From positions 1 to 9,319 of the forward strand of contig CADCPE010000011.1 in the NCBI GenBank assembly GCA_902803275.1: a DNA stretch of 9,319 bases, given 5' to 3'. A program made the translations under genes and the position numbers. Source of the DNA: an uncultured Erysipelotrichaceae bacterium (GTDB lineage Bacteria > Bacillota_I > Bacilli_A > Erysipelotrichales > Erysipelotrichaceae). Below are positions 1 to 7,265 of the stretch, in pieces (position 1 is the stretch's first letter; each line of letters starts with the position of its first letter). Below the pieces are notes generated by a model that saw only the letters and a list, made by a program, of their open reading frames with translations, did not search any database and was not told the DNA's origin.

Positions 1-485
1 ACATTCATGCCGTTCATCAAAGCGCCCGGCAGCAGATAAGCCCAGATCGTATCCTTGATGTGGAACAGTCTTGTCCAGACGATGTAGGAAGCGGTCATAC
101 CGCCGTTAAACAGCATCGTAAAGAACAGGATGAACGCGAAGACGTTACGCGGTTTGAAATCCTTTCTTGACAAAGGATAAGCAAACATGGAAGTCATGAC
201 CAGGCTCGCGATCGTTCCGACGATGGTGACGACGATCGTCAGTCCATATGCACGGAAGATAGTCGCTCTTTTTGCCCACATGAAGGAATAGGCATCAAGT
301 GACCACTCATCCGGGATGAAGCGGTAACCATGGATAAGAGATGTTTCAGATGACAGAGAGACCGTCAGCATCAGGATCAGCGGTACGATGCAGAACAGCA
401 TCATCAGGACCATGATGATCAATGCGATATAGTGGAATTCTCTTTCACCTCTCATTAAAGTGATTTTATTCTTCTTGTTAGCCAT
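1..485 (-). CDS. ABC sugar transporter permease, LplC/YtcP type (3' end missing)
   Basis: This is the second inner-membrane permease of a CUT1-type carbohydrate importer; it would pair with the upstream LplB-type permease to form the translocation channel. The frame is open from an ATG at 485 to the left edge, giving 161 residues of a family usually about 290-300 long. Visible membrane segments are at about residues 19-42, 80-103 and 115-135. The stretch FNGGMTASYI followed by DTIWAYLLPGAL is typical of LplC/YtcP permeases. The EAA loop that contacts the ATPase would lie in the missing C-terminal part. The start is fixed by an aggaggaa site (489-496) 3 nt upstream, which overlaps the stop codon of the preceding permease, so the two are probably translationally coupled. 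The family call is firm; the substrate cannot be read. Confidence 0.93.
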   Translation of the reverse strand, partial: MANKKNKITLMRGEREFHYIALIIMVLMMLFCIVPLILMLTVSLSSETSLIHGYRFIPDEWSLDAYSFMWAKRATIFRAYGLTIVVTIVGTIASLVMTSMFAYPLSRKDFKPRNVFAFILFFTMLFNGGMTASYIVWTRLFHIKDTIWAYLLPGALMNGMN

Positions 486-494
486 ATCTTCCTC

Positions 495-1460
495 CTAGAA
501 CAGTGAGTTCTCCGGGTTGATCTTTCTGACCAGCAGGTTAGAGATCAGGACCAGTATAAAGCCGATAACGGCCTGGAAAACGCTGGCAGCTGAAGACTGA
601 CCGACGTTGTTGGAAATCATCAGGGCTCTGTAGACGAAGGTATCGATCGTCTGCGTCGTGGAGTAAAGCATACCGTTGCCTAGCGGTACCTGATAGAACA
701 GACCGAAGTCAGAGTTGAAGATTCTGCCGATCGACAGCAGCAGCATCATCGTGATCATCGGTTTAAGTAACGGCAGGGTTATATATTTGATCTGTTCAAA
801 CTTGGTTGCACCATCGATCCTGGCAGATTCATACAGGCTCTTGTCGATACCGCCGATGCTTGCCATATAGATGACTGAACTTTGTCCGGCGGATTGCCAG
901 ATGTGTACAATCGTCAGGATAAACGGCCAGTATTGCGGCATATTGTACCAGGCGATCGGATTATCCTTGAAGACCGTGGCATTGAGATATCCATAGCTGT
1001 GGCTCAAAAAGGCATAGACCAGGAAGGACAGGATAACAGCTGAGACCATCGAAGGGAAGCAGATGATCGGCTGAATGACCTTGGCGATCTTCCTTTGAGC
1101 TATTTCGTTCATGCACAGGGCGATGAACACAGCTAAAAACAGATCCAAAACGATCCACACCGCATTATATGCCAGTGTGTTTCTGATCATGATGAAAGCA
1201 TCCTTGGTCTTGAACAGATACTCAAAGTTCGCAAAGCCTACCCACGGGCTCTTGAAGATACCAACTGTATAGTTGATCCTCTTGAAAGCCAGAAGGATAC
1301 CGAACATCGGCAGGTAGTTGTTTGCGATGAGGTACAGCATACCCGGAAGCATCATCAGATACAAAGGAAAATCGTTCTTGAACGCTTCCTTTTTCTGCAG
1401 CTTCCTCTGTTCTTTCAGGACGTCATCAAATTCAGATCGTTTAGTATTTTCATTTGACAT
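495..1460 (-). CDS. ABC sugar transporter permease, LplB type
   Basis: This is a 321-residue inner-membrane permease of the binding-protein-dependent transport family (MalF/UgpA-like side of a CUT1 importer). A short charged cytoplasmic N-terminus (residues 1-30) precedes hydrophobic segments at about 32-58, 97-118, 130-152, 177-200, 234-248 and 292-311. The EAA loop is clear at residues 210-230 (YESARIDGATKFEQIKYITL, then P), the site that docks on the ATPase. The C-terminus INPENSLF matches the usual NRENxLF ending of LplB-type proteins, and the length is normal. An aaaggag site at 1468-1474 sits 7 nt before the ATG. The next permease begins 9 nt after its stop, so the two form one transcription unit. 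It follows an 88-nt AT-rich gap that may hold its own promoter, but no convincing one was found. Confidence 0.96.
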   Translation of the reverse strand: MSNENTKRSEFDDVLKEQRKLQKKEAFKNDFPLYLMMLPGMLYLIANNYLPMFGILLAFKRINYTVGIFKSPWVGFANFEYLFKTKDAFIMIRNTLAYNAVWIVLDLFLAVFIALCMNEIAQRKIAKVIQPIICFPSMVSAVILSFLVYAFLSHSYGYLNATVFKDNPIAWYNMPQYWPFILTIVHIWQSAGQSSVIYMASIGGIDKSLYESARIDGATKFEQIKYITLPLLKPMITMMLLLSIGRIFNSDFGLFYQVPLGNGMLYSTTQTIDTFVYRALMISNNVGQSSAASVFQAVIGFILVLISNLLVRKINPENSLF

Positions 1461-1548
1461 AGCTAAACTCCTTTACTATATAATCATCCATAATTTCATA
1501 TTAAACATAATAAAAAAGCCTAACATTAAAAAAAGTACACAACGTTTA
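1461..1548 (-). other. AT-rich spacer before the permease pair
   Basis: This is 88 nt between the stop of the small membrane protein and the start of the LplB-type permease, the largest gap inside the regulator-permease part of the cluster. On the minus strand it has two T-tracts and TATTAT/TAATAT hexamers, but no -35/-10 pair with a good spacer and no stable GC hairpin before a T-run. It contains a 6-bp palindrome AACGTT (1541-1546) just after the upstream stop. The permeases may be read through from the regulator genes or have a weak promoter here; the sequence does not decide. Confidence 0.4.
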
Positions 1549-2226
1549 TCAATTTCTATCACTCAGCATCTGCCTGATAAACTCTACGGCTACCTGCAGA
1601 TTATTGGCGTTTGCGACCACTCCCATTATCACATCATTATGATAGTAACCCGCTTTATGCAGCATTGAATCATTATGCAGGATAATGCCACAGAGGGTTT
1701 TCTGACCGTATTGATTTTCCCAGTAATAAAGATCATCCTTGTATCTTTCCAGGAGGTTCTGATCGATCAGAAGGCTCAGATCGGCATACCCTCCGTCTTC
1801 AAGAAAATAGTCAAAGTATTGTTTATCGGCCACATACAGATCAAGATCGCTGATCATAAAAAGGGCTGTCAGTATCTGCATCGTTTCGATGTCTTCGGCT
1901 TCATTTCCTTCTTGACCTACTGAAAGCTTGTCGTTGACATCGACGCTTTTGCCCTTGAGATCAAGATCCGTCTTCTTCAAAGTCTCATCAAAGATCGTGC
2001 TGTTGCATTCACGTAATGAAGAATCATTATTAAGCAGGACCACATACATCGAAGCATCTTTTCTGCCGATGTTGCTTATAAGAAGGATCACCAAAAGCAA
2101 GAGCACACTAAGAAATACGATTATCGGTATCTTATAGTAGTCCCATATGAAAGTGATCCTGCTTTTATTGTCAGGAAGTCTAAAGAGCTGTTGTCTGTCC
2201 TTGTTCAGTCTTTCAATGAATGTCAT
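1549..2226 (-). CDS. Unrecognised single-pass membrane protein with extracytoplasmic domain
   Basis: This 225-residue protein matches no family I can name with confidence. It has a basic cytoplasmic N-terminus (1-28), an aromatic IWDYYK motif at 27-32, one strong membrane helix at about 33-52, and a C-terminal domain of about 170 residues predicted outside the cell. The IWDYYK-then-helix layout recalls small Firmicute membrane proteins beginning with a WxYYK-type anchor. The outer domain (LYVADKQYFDYFLEDGGYADL at 130-150) has a faint substrate-binding-protein flavour, but that is only an impression. The ATG lies inside the end of the response regulator gene (14-nt overlap), with an aaaaagg site about 8 nt upstream, so translation is probably coupled. 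Its place between regulator and permeases suggests a sensor accessory or transporter partner. The gene looks real; its function is unknown. Confidence 0.85.
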   Translation of the reverse strand: MTFIERLNKDRQQLFRLPDNKSRITFIWDYYKIPIIVFLSVLLLLVILLISNIGRKDASMYVVLLNNDSSLRECNSTIFDETLKKTDLDLKGKSVDVNDKLSVGQEGNEAEDIETMQILTALFMISDLDLYVADKQYFDYFLEDGGYADLSLLIDQNLLERYKDDLYYWENQYGQKTLCGIILHNDSMLHKAGYYHNDVIMGVVANANNLQVAVEFIRQMLSDRN

Positions 2227-3793
2227 CTTCTATACCTTTTTCATTGCGCCAGTCAAACGGGCTCACTCCCACAAGCTTGTGGAAGACCGTTGAGAAATAG
2301 GAAATATTATAGTAGCCCACATAGGATGCGATCTCGGAGATCGACATCGAAGTGGAGATCAAAAGCCTCTTGGCTTCTTCGATCCTTAACTGGTTGATAT
2401 ATTCACGCAGATTCATGTTCATCTTGTTTTTGAACAGTTTTGAAAGATAGTTAGGCGTGACGAAAGTGACTGCCGCCACATCATTGCGGTCAATGTTTTC
2501 CCTGAAGTTTTCTTCGATGTATTTCCGAGCCTTTACAATGATGTCTTCCGAATCGATGACATCCTGAAGCTTGCTGCGCTGAACATTGAACAGGGCATCC
2601 GCATATTCCTTCATTGTGTTTTTTGAATCTGCAGCCTTCTCATCAAGAGCCATGATCTCCGGATTCATGAAGATCTGATTGGAAGATATGCCGTTATCTC
2701 TGAAATGGGTCACAAAGATATTGATCAGTTCCTTCCTTATCTGATCCAGCTTTTCAGAGCTTCCATCGGAACCATCGATCGTCGAACTGATGTATTCCTG
2801 ATAGCCGCTTTCATCCTTCTTCTTGAGATACCACAGGATCTGATTCTCGTTGAGCAGGACGTTTTTCGGAACTTCATAGGCGATCTCTTCGTTTTCAAAG
2901 AAGATCCTGCCGGAGAAATATCTGATCTTTCTCATCTGCTCATACAGTTCGCAGACGACATCGCTGGCCTGATAGAACGCAAACGGGTCCGAGATCAGGG
3001 CGACTGGTGACATCGACATATGACTCTCGTAGAAGGAGATCAGTTTCCGGCACTTTTCTTCCAGTTCTTCATTGCTCGGGGTGCCCTTCACAAAACAGAA
3101 ATTCCATAGAAATCTGTCATCTGAATTTACGACCGTGTAGGCTGAACCGATGTAGCCGAGAATGGCTTCATCATGAAGTCTGGCAGAAGTGAATATCAGA
3201 AGATCCTTGTTCCAGGTCTTGCGGATCGCATCGGTCATATCGCAGCATGTAAAGACGATGCGGAACCTGCTGTCGGCGTGGAAATCGATGCCGTTTATCC
3301 TTAAACCGGCTTCCACGATCTCCTTATTGGTTCCTAGGACGCCATCACTGGCCTGTCTTAATACCGAGGACATGAGTGAATCGTACTGGCTTTGAACGAT
3401 CGGTGAGTGTGCCATTTTCTTCTTCTGCACATTGGCGATCATGCGCTGTATGCAGACCTTAACTTCCTCCAGATCAAAAGGCTTGGTCAGATAGCTTGTC
3501 ACGCCATACTGGATCGCCTTTTGCGCATATTCAAACTTCTCATAACAGGTCAAAAATGAGAATTCGATATCTTTATTCTTGTTGTAGACATATTCCAGAA
3601 CCTCCATGCCGTTGGCGATCGGCATATCGATATCGCACAATATGAGCTCAGGTCCTTCCTTGTCCACTATATCCATCGCCATCTTGCCGTTATAGGCTCT
3701 TAGGATCGTTGAGATCCCCAGCATCTTGCAGTCCAGCTGGCTCTGTATTACATCGATCGTGGAAATATCATCATCACATACTAACAGTTTCAT
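2213..3793 (-). CDS. Response regulator, YesN type (receiver plus AraC DNA-binding domain)
   Basis: This is a cytoplasmic transcription regulator of 526 residues. The receiver domain spans about 1-120, with the acidic pocket D7/D8, phospho-acceptor D54 in LCDIDMP, switch T82 and conserved K104 in LTKPFD. A linker of about 290 residues with no recognised domain follows, usual for large YesN-type regulators. The AraC-type double helix-turn-helix is at about 417-516, with the second motif in GYYNISYFSTVFHKLVGVSP. An aggagg site (3800-3805) lies 6 nt before the ATG at 3793 and only 3 nt before another ATG at 3796, so 3793 is preferred; the longer form adds one Met. The gene overlaps the kinase by 20 nt, marking them as a cognate pair. 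It probably activates the adjacent binding-protein operon, by analogy with similar loci. Confidence 0.95.
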   Translation of the reverse strand: MKLLVCDDDISTIDVIQSQLDCKMLGISTILRAYNGKMAMDIVDKEGPELILCDIDMPIANGMEVLEYVYNKNKDIEFSFLTCYEKFEYAQKAIQYGVTSYLTKPFDLEEVKVCIQRMIANVQKKKMAHSPIVQSQYDSLMSSVLRQASDGVLGTNKEIVEAGLRINGIDFHADSRFRIVFTCCDMTDAIRKTWNKDLLIFTSARLHDEAILGYIGSAYTVVNSDDRFLWNFCFVKGTPSNEELEEKCRKLISFYESHMSMSPVALISDPFAFYQASDVVCELYEQMRKIRYFSGRIFFENEEIAYEVPKNVLLNENQILWYLKKKDESGYQEYISSTIDGSDGSSEKLDQIRKELINIFVTHFRDNGISSNQIFMNPEIMALDEKAADSKNTMKEYADALFNVQRSKLQDVIDSEDIIVKARKYIEENFRENIDRNDVAAVTFVTPNYLSKLFKNKMNMNLREYINQLRIEEAKRLLISTSMSISEIASYVGYYNISYFSTVFHKLVGVSPFDWRNEKGIEDDIH

Positions 3794-5489
3794 CATCCGC
3801 CTCCTGCTGAGGGATCAGTAATTCGATATGAGCTCCGCCTTCTTCCCTGTTGGAAATACGCAGAAGATCATCTCTTTTATATATAAGATTCAAAGAGTAG
3901 CGCACATTGGTCAGACCAAGATGTTCCTTGGTGAACGGGTCATCGGCTTCGGCCGTCTCTATCTTTTCCAGAGCCTCTTTGGAGAAACCAGGTCCGTTGT
4001 CTTCCTCGATCAGTCTGAAGCCCTTGAAACCCTCTTCCTCATAATATTCGCCCTTGATCGTGATATAGGCTTTGTCAGTGAGGGTCATGGCGTGCTTGAA
4101 TGAGTTCTCGACCAGCGAGAACAGGATCAGATAAGGGATCTGTTCATTATAGATCTCTTTATCGATGTCATATATGACCTCACTGCTTTCCGGGAAGCGG
4201 ATCTGCTGCATCCTGGTATAGCTTTCAATATTCTTGACTTCATCTTCGACGGTCGTCCAGTCCTTGGCCTTGTACATCATGTATCTGGTAAACGAGGCAA
4301 AGGCAGAGATATACCTGCGGATATCTTCCGGCTTACCGGTATAGGTCATGTTGTTGATGGTGTTGATCGCATTGAGGAAGGTGTGAGGTTTTACCTGAGC
4401 TCTTAGCATCTTCAGCTGGTTCTGCTGTCTTTTGATCTCGGCATCATACTGTTCGATCGTCAGGTTTCTGATCTTGTCTGACATCTCGTTATAGCTGGCA
4501 TAGAGGCCTTCAAACTCATCACTGCCTGCCTGGGCCGTGTTCAGCTTGTATTCAAAATCGCCGTCTGAAAGATTCTTGTTGGCCTTGACCAGAGCCCTGA
4601 TCGGGTCGTTGATCTTTTTGCGGATGTTATAGAACATGATGAAGACCAGCCCGACACAGATCGCACTGTCGGCGATCATGAAAAAAGATGCCGTCCTGAA
4701 AGTATTGAAGATGCTTTCGGTCTCGTTGACAAATACGGTCTTGGCCATGGCGTTTTGCTGAAGCGATGGAACTATCACATGTTTGCCGACAAAATATGCT
4801 TCGCTTTTTGTTCTGTCGATGTCTTTTGCGAAGTCAATGTCACCGTTTATGCAATAGATACCGTCATCATTAAGCAGAAAAGTGCTGATCGTTTTATATT
4901 CAAATTCCTCATAAGGAAAATCGACCTGGTAGAGTCTGGTATCACTGACTGCACCGGCGATATATTTCCCCATCCTCATCGCCATGTAGTAGTAGGAGCT
5001 GTCCATCACCTGCAGCAGTGTCCACTTCTGCGTATTTATTGAACTGTTGTGTTCCAGACAGTATTCTTTGACAAACATCTTCAGGAAAGTATTTTTCTCG
5101 TTTCCTATAAAACCGCTGCTTGAATACAGATACACATCGCTTTCCGTATCAACGATAAAGATCGCCGTGATATCTTTGGAAGCCATCCTCTTTGTATCGA
5201 TAAAATCACGGAAATCATTCTTCGCCGTAAAATCCATCTCCGGTGAACCGGGACGGATATCGCTGTTCTTGTAGATGGCTGTCGAGAGGTCATAAAGATG
5301 TTCATAGAGATTGCTCAGTCTGTTATCGATCGAAGCAGTCCAGTTGGTGGCGATCCTGATGTTGTCTTTTAAGACCGACTGTCTGTGAAAGGAATCATAG
5401 GTGATCGAAACCACGATGAAAAACAGTAGTGACGTGATCAGGATCCCGGTAATTAAAATGGCTGTTCTTTTTATCAGTGAATTTTTCAC
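3774..5489 (-). CDS. Sensor histidine kinase, YesM type
   Basis: This 571-residue membrane sensor kinase should phosphorylate the overlapping response regulator. Membrane helices at about 8-30 and 268-288 bracket an extracytoplasmic sensor of about 240 residues. Then come a HAMP-like linker (about 288-343), a coiled stretch, the His_kinase dimerisation domain with H369 in QVKPHTFLNAIN, and an ATPase domain with N-box ENSFKHA (461-467), G1 DNGPG (497-501) and G2 HLGLTNV (523-529). The usual family motif is close to QINPHFLYNTLN, so the three residues after the histidine differ, but histidine, proline and asparagine are kept. The start is GTG at 5489 with an aagaagg site (5501-5507) 11 nt upstream, a rather weak start that fits low sensor abundance. 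No ATG start exists nearby. The ligand is unknown; an oligosaccharide or a signal through the binding protein is plausible. Confidence 0.95.
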   Translation of the reverse strand: MKNSLIKRTAILITGILITSLLFFIVVSITYDSFHRQSVLKDNIRIATNWTASIDNRLSNLYEHLYDLSTAIYKNSDIRPGSPEMDFTAKNDFRDFIDTKRMASKDITAIFIVDTESDVYLYSSSGFIGNEKNTFLKMFVKEYCLEHNSSINTQKWTLLQVMDSSYYYMAMRMGKYIAGAVSDTRLYQVDFPYEEFEYKTISTFLLNDDGIYCINGDIDFAKDIDRTKSEAYFVGKHVIVPSLQQNAMAKTVFVNETESIFNTFRTASFFMIADSAICVGLVFIMFYNIRKKINDPIRALVKANKNLSDGDFEYKLNTAQAGSDEFEGLYASYNEMSDKIRNLTIEQYDAEIKRQQNQLKMLRAQVKPHTFLNAINTINNMTYTGKPEDIRRYISAFASFTRYMMYKAKDWTTVEDEVKNIESYTRMQQIRFPESSEVIYDIDKEIYNEQIPYLILFSLVENSFKHAMTLTDKAYITIKGEYYEEEGFKGFRLIEEDNGPGFSKEALEKIETAEADDPFTKEHLGLTNVRYSLNLIYKRDDLLRISNREEGGAHIELLIPQQEADDETVSM

Positions 5490-5536
5490 AGGTGATTTTT
5501 CCTTCTTAAATTATATAACATTAGTAGTGACCAAAT

Positions 5537-5564
5537 TAAAACGGGATCGAATGACCCCGTTTTA
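5537..5564 (-). terminator. Hairpin between binding-protein and kinase genes (terminator/attenuator)
   Basis: This is a perfect 9-bp inverted repeat (TAAAACGGG at 5537-5545 pairing with CCCGTTTTA at 5556-5564) around a 10-nt loop that could add two more pairs. It sits 23 nt past the binding-protein stop and 48 nt before the kinase start. Read on the minus strand, the 3' arm ends in CCCGTTTTAATTT, a short U-rich tail, so termination may be only partial. This would keep binding-protein mRNA more abundant than the regulator and permease mRNA, a common arrangement in importer operons. It is nearly symmetric, so it could also act on plus-strand transcripts. Confidence 0.72.
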
Positions 5565-5586
5565 TGCTTAAGTCTTTAACTGATGA

Positions 5587-7098
5587 TTAGTTCTTGTTGA
5601 GTTTTACCCATTCATCAGCCTGAGCCTGATAGTCAGCTACGATCTTGTCGATACCGGCATCCTTGAGAGCCTGTAAGAATAACGGATACTGCTCATCAGG
5701 GTTGACATCACCATAAGTCAAGCTGTTAGAGAACTGTTCTACAACGTTAGATACAGCGGTAACTTCATTCATGACGTTGGTCGTTGCAGGGATGAAGCCG
5801 TATAGAGGTGGAGTAGCAGCCTTTTCGAATAAGATCTTGCCGTATTCGCCGTTAGATCCTGTTTCGTTTCCTGATTCATATTCAAGGAAGTAATCGAAGC
5901 CGTTACCGATCATACCGCAGGAGTACATGCAGTTGTAAGGTACAGTGTTGAAATCCATGCCTTCAGGATATCTGATCTTGGTATGATCTTCATTCCATTC
6001 GTAGTCCTGGCCTTCAGCACCGAAGATCAATGCATCCCAGATGAACTGATCTGTGTAGAGCAGGTTGATGAATCTTGCTGCAGCAGCAGGATCCTTGCAC
6101 GAATGAGAGATACCGATACCTAAGGTGTCAGTAGCCTTGTTGTCGATAGCGATAGTTACAGCACCGAAGTTTGCACCGTAGGTGTTGGTTGTTGTGAACA
6201 TGTCAGCAATCGAATCAACATCGTTTGAGTGACCCATGATAACGCCCTTGCTTGAACCGCCCATAACGACTGCGTCATGGCTTAATGTATTTGCAGAGCC
6301 TTCCGGATCAGCATAACCCTTCTGACGGAATTCATATGCCTTGTAGATGGCATTCTTGAATGCATCAGTCTCATAGTAGTTGTATAAAGTCGTGCTGTCG
6401 CCGACAGTTGCCGTATAAGTGCCAACCTGAGAAGTCTTCAGAGATGACTGCAGTACTCTGTCAAACTGGTTGCAGTATACCAGGAAATAATCATCCGGAT
6501 ATACAGTCTTCAGTTTAGCCATTTCTGCGCCTAATGTATCCAGGTCCTTAACGTTGGCTGGATCAACACCGGCAGCCTTAGCTTCTTCTGATTCTACCAG
6601 ATCCTTGTTGTAGATCCACTTCCAGTCAAGAACTGTACCGAAGAAACGAGGGATCATGTAGATGTGGCCGTTGACTTTACCGTTGTTCAGTACTTCACCG
6701 ATCATATCGATAGTAGGTTTCAGTTCGTTGTCTGCATAATCATCCAATGGAAGAATATAGCCATTGTCAGACCAGCCTGCTACGTCGAATACCTGTACGA
6801 TATCAGCAGTGTCATCACCGCCGCTGGCGAGTTCCATAGGGATCTTCTGGAGATAGTCACCGATAGCAGTGATCTTCAGATGGATCTTATATCCTGTTTC
6901 ACCTAAGGTGTTTGCTAAGTAGTTATTGATTGAATCTTCTACAGTCTGTGTAGCTTCCAGGTTTGGAACGATAAACAGTGTAGACATATCAAGTGTAATA
7001 ACTGATGGTTCATCACCTTTCTTTTCACCGCCGCCTGCGCATCCTGCCAGAGAAAGGCACATGAGGACAGCCAGCAAAAGAGCTAAAAGTTTTTTCAT
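5587..7098 (-). CDS. Sugar ABC transporter solute-binding lipoprotein, LipO/YtcQ type
   Basis: This is the extracytoplasmic lipoprotein that captures the sugar and delivers it to the two permeases. The chosen start is ATG at 7098 (503 residues): a gggagga site (7106-7112) lies 7 nt upstream, and the protein opens with a basic n-region, a leucine-rich core and the lipobox LAGC, with C20 as the lipidated residue. A longer in-frame start at 7182 would put 28 unlikely residues ahead of the signal peptide. After a short Gly/Lys/Glu linker comes a family-1 extracellular solute-binding fold. The C-terminal 80 residues (GIDKIVADYQAQADEW near the end) resemble the DUF3502 tail of LipO-type proteins, and about 500 residues is normal for them. 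It is the first gene of the minus-strand cluster and is followed by a hairpin. The sugar is unknown; a complex oligosaccharide is likely from family habits. Confidence 0.94.
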   Translation of the reverse strand: MKKLLALLLAVLMCLSLAGCAGGGEKKGDEPSVITLDMSTLFIVPNLEATQTVEDSINNYLANTLGETGYKIHLKITAIGDYLQKIPMELASGGDDTADIVQVFDVAGWSDNGYILPLDDYADNELKPTIDMIGEVLNNGKVNGHIYMIPRFFGTVLDWKWIYNKDLVESEEAKAAGVDPANVKDLDTLGAEMAKLKTVYPDDYFLVYCNQFDRVLQSSLKTSQVGTYTATVGDSTTLYNYYETDAFKNAIYKAYEFRQKGYADPEGSANTLSHDAVVMGGSSKGVIMGHSNDVDSIADMFTTTNTYGANFGAVTIAIDNKATDTLGIGISHSCKDPAAAARFINLLYTDQFIWDALIFGAEGQDYEWNEDHTKIRYPEGMDFNTVPYNCMYSCGMIGNGFDYFLEYESGNETGSNGEYGKILFEKAATPPLYGFIPATTNVMNEVTAVSNVVEQFSNSLTYGDVNPDEQYPLFLQALKDAGIDKIVADYQAQADEWVKLNKN

Positions 7099-7105
7099 TT
7101 TGATT

Positions 7106-7123
7106 TCCTCCCAAAAATTTGGG
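7106..7123 (-). promoter_or_regulatory. Binding-protein ribosome binding site overlapped by a short inverted repeat
   Basis: The Shine-Dalgarno gggagga (7106-7112) decides the lipoprotein start at 7098. On the minus strand it is preceded by CCCAAATTTTTGGG (7123-7110), a 6-bp inverted repeat whose 3' GGG is the first part of the Shine-Dalgarno. With a realistic loop only five pairs can form, three of them G-C, so the structure would be weak. It may tune translation slightly or be chance. Confidence 0.45.
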
Positions 7124-7131
7124 GTCCTTTC

Positions 7132-7173
7132 GTTATATTTATTGAAACATAACCGAAAATACAATACTTTCAA
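7132..7173 (-). promoter_or_regulatory. Candidate promoter(s) for the importer operon
   Basis: Two overlapping readings exist on the minus strand. In one, -35 TTGAAA (7173-7168, 5 of 6 consensus) and -10 TATGTT (7151-7146, 4 of 6) are separated by 16 nt. In the other, -10 TATAAC (7137-7132, 5 of 6) has only a poor -35 (ATTTTC, 7160-7155) at 17 nt, as expected for an activator-dependent promoter. The second would start the mRNA near 7125, leaving a leader of about 27 nt. Either reading puts the direct repeat at 7158-7189 on or just upstream of the -35. Confidence 0.4.
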
Positions 7174-7189
7174 AAAAATCACATACTTT
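7158..7189. repeat. 13-nt direct repeat at 19-bp spacing, possible regulator operator
   Basis: AATACAATACTTT (7158-7170) and AATCACATACTTT (7177-7189) match at 10 of 13 positions, sharing a perfect ATACTTT core, with starts 19 bp apart. That is close to two helical turns, so both copies face the same side of the DNA. AraC-family domains commonly bind as such direct repeats next to a -35 box, and the operon encodes an AraC-type response regulator. A degenerate third copy may lie around 7195-7207 (TTACTGT). The region is A/T-rich, so chance similarity is a real alternative. Confidence 0.4.
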
Positions 7190-7212
7190 TTTGAATAAGA
7201 TTACTGTTTTTC

Positions 7213-7260
7213 AAAAAGTGCCGTTCTTCCTGTGAAACTTGAAAGACCAGAGCACTTTTT
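7213..7260. repeat. Interrupted 9-bp palindrome with T-tracts in the divergent spacer
   Basis: AAAAAGTGC (7213-7221) and GCACTTTTT (7252-7260) are perfect inverted copies separated by 30 nt. The plus-strand 3' arm runs into six T residues, and the minus-strand 3' arm also ends in five T, so the unit resembles a bidirectional terminator with a long, loosely paired loop. It lies upstream of both candidate promoters, so neither main mRNA should contain it. It could insulate the two units from stray transcription or be a pair of operator half-sites. Confidence 0.5.
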
Positions 7261-7265
7261 TAATA

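Noticed and set aside
1541..1546. AACGTT palindrome after the small membrane-protein gene as a LacI/CcpA-type operator.
   Set aside because: Only the 6-bp core is symmetric; the flanks do not match a cre consensus.
1318..1668. Plus-strand open frame of 116 codons across the permease start and spacer.
   Set aside because: It is antisense to two well-supported genes, has no ribosome site and shows no recognisable domain.
1..5489. Many CGATCG palindromes through the minus-strand genes, as possible protein-binding or methylation signals.
   Set aside because: They fall in coding sequence where ATC, GAT and CGN-type codon junctions are frequent; codon preference explains them without a special role.
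5501..5515. Perfect TATAAT (minus strand, 5515-5510) as a promoter for the kinase gene.
   Set aside because: No -35 box at 15-18 nt, and the start site would fall inside the kinase Shine-Dalgarno at 5501-5507.
7099..7182. Longer binding-protein start at 7182 adding 28 residues.
   Set aside because: The internal ATG at 7098 has an ideal ribosome site and a proper lipoprotein signal peptide; the extension would bury it and overlap the candidate promoter.
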